Below are positions 9,595 to 17,765 of a stretch of DNA of 64,000 nucleotides, piece by piece. A program made the translations under genes and the position numbers. The notes under the pieces are model-generated. The model saw only the letters and a program-made list of their open reading frames with translations. It was not told the DNA's origin and did not search any database. Positions within the stretch are counted from its first letter, which is position 1, and every line of letters starts with the position of its first letter. Origin of the DNA: Lactobacillus sp. (GTDB taxonomy: Bacteria > Bacillota > Bacilli > Lactobacillales > Lactobacillaceae); the NCBI GenBank assembly GCA_022484695.1, contig JAKVKU010000008.1, positions 1 through 64,000 on the forward strand, in the 5' to 3' direction.

Positions 9595-11184
9595 ATGTCA
9601 GAAGAAAAACCTAAGCGCCATAAGCTTATCGAGTATGCCAATGGCCCTTCGCTGGAAGAAATCAATGGCACAGTGGAGGTGCCAAAGGGCAAAGGCTTCT
9701 TTAGAACCTTGTTCGCCTACTCTGGGCCAGGTGCGTTAGTAGCTGTGGGTTATATGGATCCAGGTAATTGGTCTACATCAATCACCGGTGGTCAAAATTT
9801 TCAATATCTTTTAATGTCCGTAATCTTGATGTCTAGCTTAATTGCCATGTTATTACAATATATGGCGGCTAAGCTCGGCATCGTCACTCGAATGGACTTG
9901 GCGCAGGCAATTCGGGCCCGCACCGGTAAGACACTAGGAATTGTACTTTGGATATTGACAGAACTTGCTATTATGGCGACAGATATCGCCGAAGTTATTG
10001 GGGCAGCTATTGCACTATACTTATTATTCCATATACCCCTGGTTATCGCCGTCTTCATTACTGTTTTTGACGTATTGTTACTGCTCTTATTAACCCGAAT
10101 TGGTTTCCGGAAAATCGAAGCCATCGTGGTGTGCTTAATTTTAGTGATCTTGTTAGTTTTCGTTTATCAAGTTGCCCTATCAAACCCTAGCTGGTCTGGG
10201 ATTTTCAAAGGCTTGATTCCAAATGGGGAAACCTTCTCTGGCGCTCATTCCGTGAATGGCATGTCGCCTTTAAACGGGGCCTTGGGGATCATTGGGGCCA
10301 CGGTTATGCCCCATAACTTGTACCTGCACTCTGCTGTTTCGCAAACTCGGGCCATCGATCATGATGATGAAGAATCTGTTGCCCAAACTGTCCGGTTCAC
10401 CACTTGGGACTCCAACATTCAATTGACCTTTGCCTTTGTGGTTAACTCTTTACTGTTGATCATGGGTGTGGCCGTCTTCAAGACTGGTGCCGTCAAAGAC
10501 CCATCATTCTTTGGTTTGTTTGATGCTTTGTCTAACACCTCTACTTTAAGCAACCCGGTTTTAATCAGTGTTGCGAAATCTGGGGTATTGTCTGTCCTGT
10601 TTGCCGTTGCCTTATTGGCATCTGGTCAAAACTCCACCATCACCGGTACTTTGACCGGGCAGGTCATCATGGAAGGGTTTATCCATATGCGTATGCCACT
10701 GTGGGCCCGGCGCTTAGTGACCCGTTTGATTTCCGTGGTACCAGTGTTGATCTGTGTGGGCTTGACCAGTGGGCAATCCGCCATCCAGCAACATGAAGCG
10801 TTAAATAATTTAATGAATAATTCCCAGGTATTCTTGGCCTTCGCCTTACCATTCTCCATGTTACCGCTGTTAATGTTTACCGACAGTCGGTTGGAAATGG
10901 GTAAGCGATTCAAGAATAATATCTTAGTGAAGTTCTTTGGTTGGGTTTCAGTTATTAGTTTGACCTTCTTAAACATGAAGGGCCTACCTGATTCTATTGA
11001 AGGTTTCTTCGGGGATAACCCGACGAAATCCCAAACGGCAACGGCTGACATCATTGCTTACATTTTGATTGCTGCTGTCTTAGCCTTATTAATTTGGACG
11101 ATCATCGAATTACATCGGGGCAATAAGCGGCTGGAAGCTAAAGTCGCCGCTGACAAACTTGAGGAAGCTAAACTCAGTGATTAA
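9595..11184 (+). CDS. mntH: Nramp-family Mn2+/H+ symporter MntH
   Basis: A 529-residue polytopic transporter importing Mn2+ (and other divalent metals) with protons. It contains the Nramp signatures MDPGNW in the first helix and VMPHNLYLHS in helix 6, whose Asp/Asn and Met coordinate metal in characterised homologues. About 11-12 membrane helices follow a roughly 40-residue cytosolic N-terminus. I take ATG 9595 (TGGGAGA about 11 bases upstream) over ATG 9577. A promoter and an MntR-type box lie directly upstream. A universal stress protein gene follows after 69 bases on the same strand with no terminator between, so they are probably co-transcribed. Confidence 0.93.
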   Translation: MSEEKPKRHKLIEYANGPSLEEINGTVEVPKGKGFFRTLFAYSGPGALVAVGYMDPGNWSTSITGGQNFQYLLMSVILMSSLIAMLLQYMAAKLGIVTRMDLAQAIRARTGKTLGIVLWILTELAIMATDIAEVIGAAIALYLLFHIPLVIAVFITVFDVLLLLLLTRIGFRKIEAIVVCLILVILLVFVYQVALSNPSWSGIFKGLIPNGETFSGAHSVNGMSPLNGALGIIGATVMPHNLYLHSAVSQTRAIDHDDEESVAQTVRFTTWDSNIQLTFAFVVNSLLLIMGVAVFKTGAVKDPSFFGLFDALSNTSTLSNPVLISVAKSGVLSVLFAVALLASGQNSTITGTLTGQVIMEGFIHMRMPLWARRLVTRLISVVPVLICVGLTSGQSAIQQHEALNNLMNNSQVFLAFALPFSMLPLLMFTDSRLEMGKRFKNNILVKFFGWVSVISLTFLNMKGLPDSIEGFFGDNPTKSQTATADIIAYILIAAVLALLIWTIIELHRGNKRLEAKVAADKLEEAKLSD

Positions 11185-11253
11185 TTGAGTTTTCCGGTGA
11201 ATTTTGCCATACTGAAAGTAACAACAATTATGATGGATGGGAATGATAAAGCC

Positions 11254-11706
11254 ATGAGTGATACACAACCAAGTAAAGTGAAACATTTTAGCCGTGTTTT
11301 AGTCGCCGTAGATGATTCCGCCGATTCGCAATTAGCCTTTCGTTACGCGTTAAATCGGGCTAAAGAAGATCAGGCCACCTTGATCATCTGCTCAATCTTA
11401 GAATCCCAGGAAATGAATATCTATCAAGCCTTAAGCAAAGACTATGTCCACGGTCAACGTTCAGATCTGGAAAAGCATATTCAAGATTATGTGAAATTAG
11501 CTATGAACTTTGGCATCGAGAAAGTTCGCGCGGTTATCGATGAAGGGGAAGCTGGGGAAACCATTGTTAAAAACGTGATTCCCCATGTGGATGCTGATGT
11601 GTTGATCATCGGTTCCCGGTCTAAGAAAGGCTTTGCCCGCCACTTTGGGAGCCAAGCCGCTTACATGGCCAAATACGCGCCGATTTCGGTATTCGTTATT
11701 CGCTAA
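11254..11706 (+). CDS. Universal stress protein UspA family
   Basis: A cytoplasmic protein of about 150 residues with the Usp alpha/beta fold. It starts SRVLVAVDDSADSQLAFRYAL and ends with the nucleotide-binding G-x2-G-x9-G-like segment IIGSRSKKGFARHFGSQA and VFVIR. ATG 11254 is preferred because GATGGGA lies about 11 bases upstream and homologues begin shortly before the first strand; ATG 11230 or 11233 are alternatives. It lies downstream of mntH, probably in the same transcript, and a strong shared terminator follows. The molecular role is unknown, as for most of this family. Confidence 0.85.
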   Translation: MSDTQPSKVKHFSRVLVAVDDSADSQLAFRYALNRAKEDQATLIICSILESQEMNIYQALSKDYVHGQRSDLEKHIQDYVKLAMNFGIEKVRAVIDEGEAGETIVKNVIPHVDADVLIIGSRSKKGFARHFGSQAAYMAKYAPISVFVIR

Positions 11707-11770
11707 ACCAGTTAAATTAAATCCGCAAGTCGTGAGGCCAGTACACCCTGGTCTCATTTTTTTGCAAAAA

Positions 11771-11816
11771 AATACCCATTTTCAGAAAATATCATTCTGG
11801 CAATGGGTATTTTTAA
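11771..11816. terminator. Bidirectional terminator between uspA-like gene and glnA
   Basis: AATACCCATT (11771-11780) pairs with AATGGGTATT (11802-11811), with an inner CAGAA/TTCTG stem. T-runs on the plus side and A-runs before it serve both converging genes. Confidence 0.8.
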
Positions 11817-11825
11817 TGAGGATTT

Positions 11826-13148
11826 TTAAACATTAAAATAAGTCTTATTTTCCCAATCCGTGACACTGATTTGATAATCGGTTAATTCCCGTTGCTTATA
11901 AGCCACGAACTTCGGCACAATGCCATCCAGGCCGGCCACCAGCACGGAATCATTTTGCAAATTGACCAAAGCTTGACTCAAAGAGCGGGGTAATTCGGTG
12001 ATGTGTTGGGCCTTTCTTTGCACCGGGGTCATTTTGAAAATATCGGCTTCAATGTTAGCCGGAGGGGTCAATTGTTGTTGCAGACCAGCCAGCCCGGCTG
12101 CCAACACCGCTGCCATGGCCAGATAAGGATTGGCTGAGGTGTCCCCACTGCGCAATTCTAAACGGGTGGCAGCCCCGCGACCATCAGGGACCCGGACTAA
12201 AGCGGTACGGTTGGCCATGGCCCAAGCCACATAGGTAGGGGCTTCATAGCCAGCAACTAGGCGCTTGAAGCTGTTGATGGTGGGGTTGGTGAGGGCCGTA
12301 AAGCCCTGGGCGTGGGCCAAGACCCCAGCTAAGTAAGCGGTGGCGGTGCTGGACAGACCGTTTTCAGCCTTCGGATCAGCAAAGAGGTTTTGTCCGTCTT
12401 TAAATAAGGACATATTAAGATGCATTCCCGACCCATTCACCCCAGTCATGGGTTTGGGCATAAAGGTGGCACATAGGCCATGTTTCTCTGCAATGGTCCG
12501 GGTGGTGAGTTTTAGCAATTGCACACGATCCGCAGTTAAAACCGCGTTATCATAGCGAAAATCGATTTCACATTGCCCGGGGGCAACTTCATGGTGATTG
12601 GCTTCGATGTGAAAGCCCATTTTTGCCAGGGTATTCACCGTGTCTCGGCGACAACTTTCGCAAGCATCGCTGGGGAAAGCATCAAAATAGGACCCCGCAT
12701 CATTTAAAATCTTAGTTGGTTTGCCATTTTCGTCGGCTTTAAACAAGAAATATTCCATTTCAGCGCCCACTTGTAATTGCCCATCACCCAAGTCAGCCAG
12801 TTGGGCCACTAAATGTTTTAAGACCCCCCGGGGATCCCCGGCAAAGGGTGTCCCGTCGTTATTATAGACATCACAAATTAAAGCGGCAGTTTTGCCAGCA
12901 GGGGTCAGCCAGGGATAAACCGTCCAGGAGTCTAAATCAGGGTGCAGATACATGTCGGAGTTTTCAATGGCGGTAAAACCAGTAATGGAAGAGCCATCGA
13001 TTTTGATTTGATTGTTTAAGGCGGCATCCAGCAATTCAACTGGGATCTCCACGTTTTTTAAAGTCCCAGTCAAATCAGTAAAGGTCATGCGTAAGTACTC
13101 AATTTCCTGTTTCTTCGCTAATTGCAAAATATCAGCGCGCGTATACAT
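11826..13148 (-). CDS. glnA: Glutamine synthetase, type I
   Basis: A 440-residue enzyme that makes glutamine from glutamate, ammonia and ATP as a dodecamer. It shows the expected signatures: GSSITGF and MYLHPDLDSW (N-terminal beta-grasp), EANHHEVAPGQCEIDF (metal site), GSGMHLNMSLF (ATP loop), NRTALVRVP and LELRSGDTSANPYL. Length fits the short GSI-alpha class without the adenylylation insertion. GGAGG precedes the ATG. Unlike many Firmicutes, no glnR lies directly upstream, and I found no clear GlnR box (TGTNA-N7-TNACA). Instead a TTAGG-N4-CCTAA palindrome lies at 13196-13209. Confidence 0.95.
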   Translation of the reverse strand: MYTRADILQLAKKQEIEYLRMTFTDLTGTLKNVEIPVELLDAALNNQIKIDGSSITGFTAIENSDMYLHPDLDSWTVYPWLTPAGKTAALICDVYNNDGTPFAGDPRGVLKHLVAQLADLGDGQLQVGAEMEYFLFKADENGKPTKILNDAGSYFDAFPSDACESCRRDTVNTLAKMGFHIEANHHEVAPGQCEIDFRYDNAVLTADRVQLLKLTTRTIAEKHGLCATFMPKPMTGVNGSGMHLNMSLFKDGQNLFADPKAENGLSSTATAYLAGVLAHAQGFTALTNPTINSFKRLVAGYEAPTYVAWAMANRTALVRVPDGRGAATRLELRSGDTSANPYLAMAAVLAAGLAGLQQQLTPPANIEADIFKMTPVQRKAQHITELPRSLSQALVNLQNDSVLVAGLDGIVPKFVAYKQRELTDYQISVTDWENKTYFNV

Positions 13149-13195
13149 AAAAAACCTCCAAGTTCTGTAATTGTTTTAAAATTCTAAGTAATATA

Positions 13196-13209
13196 TTAGG
13201 TATTCCTAA
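13196..13209 (-). promoter_or_regulatory. TTAGG-N4-CCTAA palindrome in the glnA leader
   Basis: TTAGG-TATT-CCTAA is a perfect 5-bp-arm inverted repeat between the -10-like TATAAT (plus-strand positions 13217-13222) and the glnA start. It resembles the TTAGG-N4-CCTTAA box at mntH. Binding by a DtxR/MntR-type repressor is an inference. Confidence 0.4.
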
Positions 13210-13251
13210 CAAATCCATTATACGCTTTATCAATCTTTAAAAATAGGCTAA

Positions 13252-13295
13252 AAAACACGCCAATTCCACTTTTAGAAGCGAAATTGGCGTGTTTT
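13252..13295 (-). terminator. Intrinsic terminator of the small membrane-protein gene
   Basis: AAAACACGCCAATT (13252-13265) and AATTGGCGTGTTTT (13282-13295) form a 14-bp stem followed, on the minus strand, by a T-run. It closes the small gene at 13353-13520 before the glnA promoter. Confidence 0.75.
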
Positions 13296-13352
13296 GCGGG
13301 TGCTAAAACTGGCGGTGCTATATGTTTGGTCACCTCAAAAAGTGACTCAAAA

Positions 13353-13520
13353 TTAATAATGTAGATGATCATTCATTCGGTTGCCCACGTCTTCAGCATG
13401 GTGAGTCGCTCGGCTTTTAAGGAGCCGTAACGTTGGCTCAACGTAATATGTGTACGTCTCCACCAACAACCCAATACAAATACCTAATACGCAGAAAACC
13501 AAAATAGTGATTAAATCCAT
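13353..13520 (-). CDS. Small single-pass membrane protein (55 aa)
   Basis: This 55-codon gene encodes MDLITILVFCVLGIC followed by more hydrophobic residues (helix about 3-20), then a charged, His-rich tail ending NRMNDHLHY. Evidence for reality: AAAGGAAGGGA about 10 bases before the ATG, a perfect TATAAT (plus positions 13543-13548) upstream, and a strong terminator downstream. Function is unknown. Position between an aminotransferase and glnA gives no firm clue. It could be a small regulatory membrane peptide. Confidence 0.55.
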   Translation of the reverse strand: MDLITILVFCVLGICIGLLVETYTYYVEPTLRLLKSRATHHAEDVGNRMNDHLHY

Positions 13521-13612
13521 AACCTGACAGTCCCTTCCTTTGATTATACCCGGTCATTGCCTGATCTGGTACCGCCTTGTTAACTGGTTCCATCTACAGA
13601 TTAGGTTAATCA

Positions 13613-13646
13613 AAATAAAAAAGCAAGCCTAAATTTCAGCTTGCTT
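13613..13646 (-). terminator. Terminator of the aminotransferase gene
   Basis: AAGCAAGC (13621-13628) pairs with GCTTGCTT (13639-13646); on the minus strand a TTTTTTATTTTG run follows. Confidence 0.75.
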
Positions 13647-13658
13647 GGTTAAATCAGT

Positions 13659-14822
13659 TTATTTGTAGCTTTTAACGTAAGCACTCAAGCGTTCAACGGC
13701 CTTGTGCAAGTTGTCCATGCTGGCCGCATAACTAATGCGCACGTAACCTTCGCCACCTAGACCAAAGGAAATGCCGGGGATGAGGGCTAATTTTTGAGTT
13801 TGGGCCAATTCCCGGACAAAAGTCCAAGAATTTTGCGGACAATTAGCTGGGATTTTCGCGAAGAGATAAAAGGCACCATCGGGACGGGCCATTTCAAAGC
13901 CTAAAGGTTTCAAGGCATCGATCAAGTAATCCCGCCGTTCGATGTATTCTTTAGCCATTACTTGGCTATCTTCTTTCCCATTGGTCAAAGCCTCTAAAGC
14001 CGCGAATTGCACGAAGCTCGTTGGAGCCGTGACCATATATTGATGGGTCTTCACCACTTGTTCGATCACAGGATCTGGGGCCAAAATGAAGCCTACCCGC
14101 CAGCCAGTCATGGCATGGGACTTGGATAAGCCATTGATGACGATGACTTGGTCCGGGATGAAGTTGGCCAAGGATTCATGGGGTTCACTGTAAGATAATT
14201 CCGCATAAACTTCGTCGCTGACTACCCACAATTGTTCCTTTTTGATAACTTTCGCCAAGCCCGCCAATTCCTCATGGTTATAAGTGACACCAGTGGGGTT
14301 GTTGGGGTAGTTCAAGACGATGGCCTTGAAGTTGGCATTGGGATATTCCGCCATAGTAGCGGCCAATTTCTCCGGCGTCAAGATAAAGCCGTCCGCGCTG
14401 GTATCAATGAAGACCACCTTGCCGTGACTTAAGAACGTATCGGGGATGTAAATAGGGAAGATTGGCGTAGGCACGATGACCACATCGTCGGGATTTAAAA
14501 TGGCCTGCAAGGCCGCCGCGATACCTTCCGTGGCTCCAACGGTGGTGACGACATTTTTAGCTTCGTAGTGCCAGTCGAATTTTTCGTTGTAATATGTAGC
14601 TGCAGCTTGGCGCAATGCCGGAATCCCTGGGTTTGGGGTGTAGTGGGATTGGTCGTCGTTAATGGCTTTGATAGCTGCTTGTTTCACGTGCTCAGGGGTA
14701 TTGAAATCAGGTTCCCCCAAGGTTAATTTAACCATACCAGGGATTTGGCTGACTTCGTTGTCGAATTGACGAATATCGGATACCGCAATCTTTTGGACCA
14801 CTTCATTAAAATCTTTTCGCAA
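13659..14822 (-). CDS. Class I aminotransferase (AraT/PatA type)
   Basis: A 387-residue PLP-dependent enzyme of fold type I, subgroup I-gamma. Visible motifs are LTLGEPDFNTPEHV, VTTVGATEGIAAALQ, NYPNNPTGV, VSDEVYAEL and SKSHAMTGWRVGF, whose Lys forms the PLP Schiff base, and VRISYAAS with the substrate-carboxylate Arg. Homologues transaminate aromatic amino acids or N-acetyl-diaminopimelate; sequence alone does not decide. The start is a TTG at 14822 with AAGTAGG upstream, giving the family's usual N-terminus. It is monocistronic with its own terminator. Confidence 0.88.
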   Translation of the reverse strand: MRKDFNEVVQKIAVSDIRQFDNEVSQIPGMVKLTLGEPDFNTPEHVKQAAIKAINDDQSHYTPNPGIPALRQAAATYYNEKFDWHYEAKNVVTTVGATEGIAAALQAILNPDDVVIVPTPIFPIYIPDTFLSHGKVVFIDTSADGFILTPEKLAATMAEYPNANFKAIVLNYPNNPTGVTYNHEELAGLAKVIKKEQLWVVSDEVYAELSYSEPHESLANFIPDQVIVINGLSKSHAMTGWRVGFILAPDPVIEQVVKTHQYMVTAPTSFVQFAALEALTNGKEDSQVMAKEYIERRDYLIDALKPLGFEMARPDGAFYLFAKIPANCPQNSWTFVRELAQTQKLALIPGISFGLGGEGYVRISYAASMDNLHKAVERLSAYVKSYK

Positions 14823-14907
14823 AATTCTACCTACTTTCTAAGTTTATTCTAATTATTATAACCCATTCAGAACTGAATTTAAAAGTTAATCCTGAATTAG
14901 TGCTCGC

Positions 14908-15546
14908 TTAAAAGTGATTTTCTGTGGGACGGACAACGGTGCCATCGGGATAGACAACATAACCCTGGTCAATTCCAATCCAATCAAGACCGACATTATC
15001 CACAACTTCAGGTGTGCCTTCATAGATATGATAATAATCTTCACCCCAATAACCAGTGTTACCGGTTTCGTGATCGGCTCTTAATAGGTGAGGAACATAG
15101 GCCAGCGGTAAACTCGAAATGGCTATTTTATCTGTACTGCATTTATCTTTTTCAGGATATTTAATCACATAATCTAAGAAAGCATCATTCTCATCACCAA
15201 CAGGTACTTTGACCTGATCTCCCTGTAGCCAAAGGTTATTGCCGACATCGAAATAATACCCGTCACTGCGCTTGGTATAACCATAAACCTGCCATTGGGA
15301 ACCCTGGGGTAGGATCCACTTGAAGACTTTTTGATTGTCATTGCCCTCAAAAACATTCGCACCCCAAGTCCCGTCAACGGTGGCCACGGTATCATAGTCG
15401 TTGTAGGTATTGATGGGTTTAAAGCTGAACGTCGGTTGTTGATCATCGGCGTGGCTGGTTTGCGGGGCCGCCAACGTTAATAGGAATACCATGCATAAGC
15501 CCAATAAGCCATAGATAAGTCGTCTCAATTTAACGTTTTTAAACAT
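14908..15546 (-). CDS. Secreted protein of unknown function (212 aa)
   Basis: A signal peptide (positively charged start, helix about 10-28, cleavage probably after TSHA) leads into a mature domain of about 178 residues rich in Tyr, Trp and Asp, with aromatic-glycine patterns (QWQVYGYTKRSDGYYFDVG) reminiscent of SH3b/SLAP-like wall-binding modules. It has no sorting signal or lipobox, and a single Cys in the mature part. ATG 15546 with AGAAGGGA 7 bases upstream is preferred over TTG 15552. I do not recognise the family. Confidence 0.7.
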   Translation of the reverse strand: MFKNVKLRRLIYGLLGLCMVFLLTLAAPQTSHADDQQPTFSFKPINTYNDYDTVATVDGTWGANVFEGNDNQKVFKWILPQGSQWQVYGYTKRSDGYYFDVGNNLWLQGDQVKVPVGDENDAFLDYVIKYPEKDKCSTDKIAISSLPLAYVPHLLRADHETGNTGYWGEDYYHIYEGTPEVVDNVGLDWIGIDQGYVVYPDGTVVRPTENHF

Positions 15547-15607
15547 TTCCAAATCCCTTCTCTCATGGATTTAATATAGCACAATTGCGGCGTGTTGAAG
15601 CTAGCAA

Positions 15608-15641
15608 AAAGGACAAAGTCAAATTGCTGACTTTGTCCTTT
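15608..15641 (-). terminator. Terminator of the first SDR paralogue (duplicated copy)
   Basis: AAAGGACAAAGTCA / TGACTTTGTCCTTT, a perfect 14-bp stem with a 6-base loop and T-run on the minus strand. A near-identical copy is at 16705-16738. Confidence 0.85.
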
Positions 15642-15667
15642 GGAAATAGACGCTTAGTTTTAGATTG

Positions 15668-16414
15668 TTAAGCCCGTTGGCCGCCATCCACAACGAATTC
15701 AGCGCCAACCGCAAAGGTAGATTCATCACTACCCAGATACACACAGATTTCCCCCACATCTTCGGCTTTGCCCAAGTGACCTACCGGGATGGTCTGGATA
15801 ATTTTTTCCCGATAAGCTCCGGGGATGATACCGGTGTCGATCCAGCCGGGATGAACGCTGTTGACCCGAATGTGGCTGCCTTCCCGGGCCAGGGATAAGG
15901 CCGTGGCATGGGTCAATAGGCGGGTGCCACCTTTACTGGCGGAATAATCTGGACTCAAAGGCAGACCGACTAACCCAGCAACAGAAGAGATGTTAATGAT
16001 GGAACCATTATTATCATTGTGGGCTTTCATGGCCTGGATGCCATATTTTTCTCCCAGAAAAGTCCCGGTTAAGTTGATATCCATGGTTTTTTGCCAAACC
16101 GCTAGATCCATCTTGTCCACGGGCACACCACTGCCCCAAATACCGGCATTGTTGACTAAAATATCCAATTTGCCAAATTTATCGATGACTTGTTGAATGG
16201 TAGTTTGCCAATCAGCTTCTTTAGTGACACTCATTTGCACGAATAACGCCTTATCTGCACCGAATTCTGCGACAGCCTTTTTACCGCCTTCGATATTACG
16301 GTCAGCCGTGACCACAACTTTGGCGCCTTCTCTGACGAAACTTTTAGCGATGCCCAAGCCGATACCAGCGACACCGCCGGTAATTAGGGCAACTTTATCT
16401 TTGAGACGATCCAT
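15668..16414 (-). CDS. Short-chain dehydrogenase/reductase, tandem paralogue 1
   Basis: A 248-residue classical SDR resembling the lactobacillus R-specific alcohol dehydrogenases. It has TGGVAGIG for cofactor binding (about 13-20), NNAG, the active-site Ser in NISSVAG, YSASK with catalytic Tyr and Lys, and a C-terminus ending [12 protein letters not shown] after the second strand gives an Asp/Arg mixture, so NADH versus NADPH preference is uncertain. It differs from the next gene at about 36 of 248 positions (hand count, roughly 85% identity), and the terminators are duplicated too. A promoter and cre-like site lie upstream. Substrate is probably a small ketone/aldehyde or secondary alcohol. 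Confidence 0.87.
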   Translation of the reverse strand: MDRLKDKVALITGGVAGIGLGIAKSFVREGAKVVVTADRNIEGGKKAVAEFGADKALFVQMSVTKEADWQTTIQQVIDKFGKLDILVNNAGIWGSGVPVDKMDLAVWQKTMDINLTGTFLGEKYGIQAMKAHNDNNGSIINISSVAGLVGLPLSPDYSASKGGTRLLTHATALSLAREGSHIRVNSVHPGWIDTGIIPGAYREKIIQTIPVGHLGKAEDVGEICVYLGSDESTFAVGAEFVVDGGQRA

Positions 16415-16508
16415 AGAAAATTACCTACTTTCTAAAAAATTGGGTGACGATTTTTGGGAAAGTAACGACCGATTGCCGGATGGGGGAGAAGATTGACATT
16501 TAAGTTTA

Positions 16509-16522
16509 AGTAAACGCTTTCA
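16509..16522 (-). promoter_or_regulatory. cre-like CcpA box before SDR paralogue 1
   Basis: AGTAAACGCTTTCA matches TGWAANCGNTNWCA at 13 of 14 positions. It lies 14 bases downstream of the -10 element, a position suited to roadblock repression. Confidence 0.6.
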
Positions 16523-16536
16523 ACTACTACACTGCC

Positions 16537-16565
16537 AGTATATGGGAAATAGGGCTATTAGACAA
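16537..16565 (-). promoter_or_regulatory. Promoter of SDR paralogue 1
   Basis: On the minus strand -35 TTGTCT (plus 16560-16565), 17-base spacer, -10 TATACT (plus 16537-16542). Upstream to 16704 I see only a GCTTAAT-AATG-ATTAAGC dyad (16601-16618) and no coding sequence. Confidence 0.6.
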
Positions 16566-16704
16566 ATTAAAAGTCTGGCTAGCATAATTTTTTTATATAG
16601 GCTTAATAATGATTAAGCGGGGATATTTGTAGCGTAGACATGCCGGCAATGGCTACGTAGGTTGCTGGCAGCTAGATAGTGGTTAACGGAAGGGCTGGAA
16701 GCAA

Positions 16705-16738
16705 AAAGGACAAAGCCAAATTGCTGACTTTGTCCTTT
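16705..16738 (-). terminator. Terminator of the second SDR paralogue
   Basis: AAAGGACAAAGCCA / TGACTTTGTCCTTT with loop AATTGC, one G-U change from the copy at 15608-15641. It also shares the flanking bases up to the stop region. Confidence 0.85.
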
Positions 16739-16763
16739 GGAAATAGACGCTTAGTTTTAGAGA

Positions 16764-17510
16764 TTAAGCTCGTTGGCCGCCATCCACAACGAATTCGGCC
16801 CCAACTGCGAAGGTAGATTCATCACTGCCTAGATAAACACAGATTTCCCCGATATCTTGGGGTTTGCCTAAATGGCCCACGGGGATCGTTTTAATAATTT
16901 GGTCTTTATAGGCGTCAGGGATGATACCGGTATCGACCCAGCCTGGGTGAACACTATTGACCCGAATATGGCTGCCTTCTCGAGCTAGAGACAAGGCGGT
17001 GGCATGGGTCAACAGACGCGAGCCACCTTTACTAGCAGAGTAGTCTGGGCTCATAGGTAGGCCCACTAAACCGGCTACTGAAGAAACGTTGATGATAGAA
17101 CCGGCATTATTATTGTGGGCTTTCATGGCTTGGATGCCATACTTTTCACCCAAGAAAGTCCCGGTCAAGTTGATATCAATGGTTTTATGCCAGTCTTCTA
17201 ATTTCATCTTATCCACCGGTGTACCACTGCCACCCACACCAGCGTTGTTGACTAAGATGTCTAATTTGCCAAATTTCGCAATTGCGGCATCGATAGTTCT
17301 TTGCCAATCGGCCTCTTGGCTGACACTCATTTGGACGAATAACGCTTTGTCATCGCCAAATTCTTCAACGGCCTTTTTACCGCCATCCACATTCCGGTCG
17401 GCGGTGACGACCACTTTGGCACCTTCACGAATAAAGCATCTTGCGATTCCTAAACCAATACCAGCCACGCCGCCTGTAATTAAAGCGACTTTATCTTTGA
17501 GACGATCCAT
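16764..17510 (-). CDS. Short-chain dehydrogenase/reductase, tandem paralogue 2
   Basis: A 248-residue SDR with the same motifs as its neighbour ([29 protein letters not shown]). Differences cluster in the helix around residues 68-80 and in the loop after NNAG (IWGSGV versus VGGSGT) plus the following helix, which in SDRs shape the substrate pocket, so the two may differ in specificity. It has its own promoter, cre-like box and terminator, so each copy is an independent unit. Start ATG with GCAGG upstream, as in paralogue 1. Confidence 0.87.
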   Translation of the reverse strand: MDRLKDKVALITGGVAGIGLGIARCFIREGAKVVVTADRNVDGGKKAVEEFGDDKALFVQMSVSQEADWQRTIDAAIAKFGKLDILVNNAGVGGSGTPVDKMKLEDWHKTIDINLTGTFLGEKYGIQAMKAHNNNAGSIINVSSVAGLVGLPMSPDYSASKGGSRLLTHATALSLAREGSHIRVNSVHPGWVDTGIIPDAYKDQIIKTIPVGHLGKPQDIGEICVYLGSDESTFAVGAEFVVDGGQRA

Positions 17511-17611
17511 AAAAAATTACCTGCTTTCATAAAATTTAAATTTTGTGTTTAATTAAGAAAAGTAACGACCAATTGTCAAAGGGTTGTTGCTTATTTTGCG
17601 GTTTACATTCC

Positions 17612-17625
17612 TGTAAACGGTTACG
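17612..17625 (-). promoter_or_regulatory. cre-like CcpA box before SDR paralogue 2
   Basis: TGTAAACGGTTACG matches TGWAANCGNTNWCA at 13 of 14 positions, again exactly 14 bases downstream of the -10 element. Confidence 0.6.
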
Positions 17626-17639
17626 ACCACTACACCTTT

Positions 17640-17667
17640 AGTATAGCGTACTAGCGATAAATAACAA
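17640..17667 (-). promoter_or_regulatory. Promoter of SDR paralogue 2
   Basis: Minus-strand -35 TTGTTA (plus 17662-17667), 16-base spacer and -10 TATACT (plus 17640-17645). The stretch from -10 to cre resembles that of paralogue 1. Confidence 0.55.
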
Positions 17668-17714
17668 GTTATATTATGAGCAAAAATAATTTTTTTATTT
17701 ATGTCTAAGAAATT

Positions 17715-17734
17715 GGCATTCCAGCGACAATGCC
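17715..17734 (-). terminator. Weak hairpin after the 17.8-18.2 kb gene
   Basis: GGCATT / AATGCC with an 8-base loop, followed on the minus strand by AATTTCTT. A possible terminator with a poor T-run. Confidence 0.35.
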
Positions 17735-17765
17735 AGCCAGCCTAGCATTAGATGTCGTGGCAACG

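Noticed and set aside
13570-13600. GGCGGTACC on the minus strand recalls a T-box core
   Set aside because: No stem I, specifier loop or antiterminator context is present, and the region lies between a terminator and the small-protein promoter.
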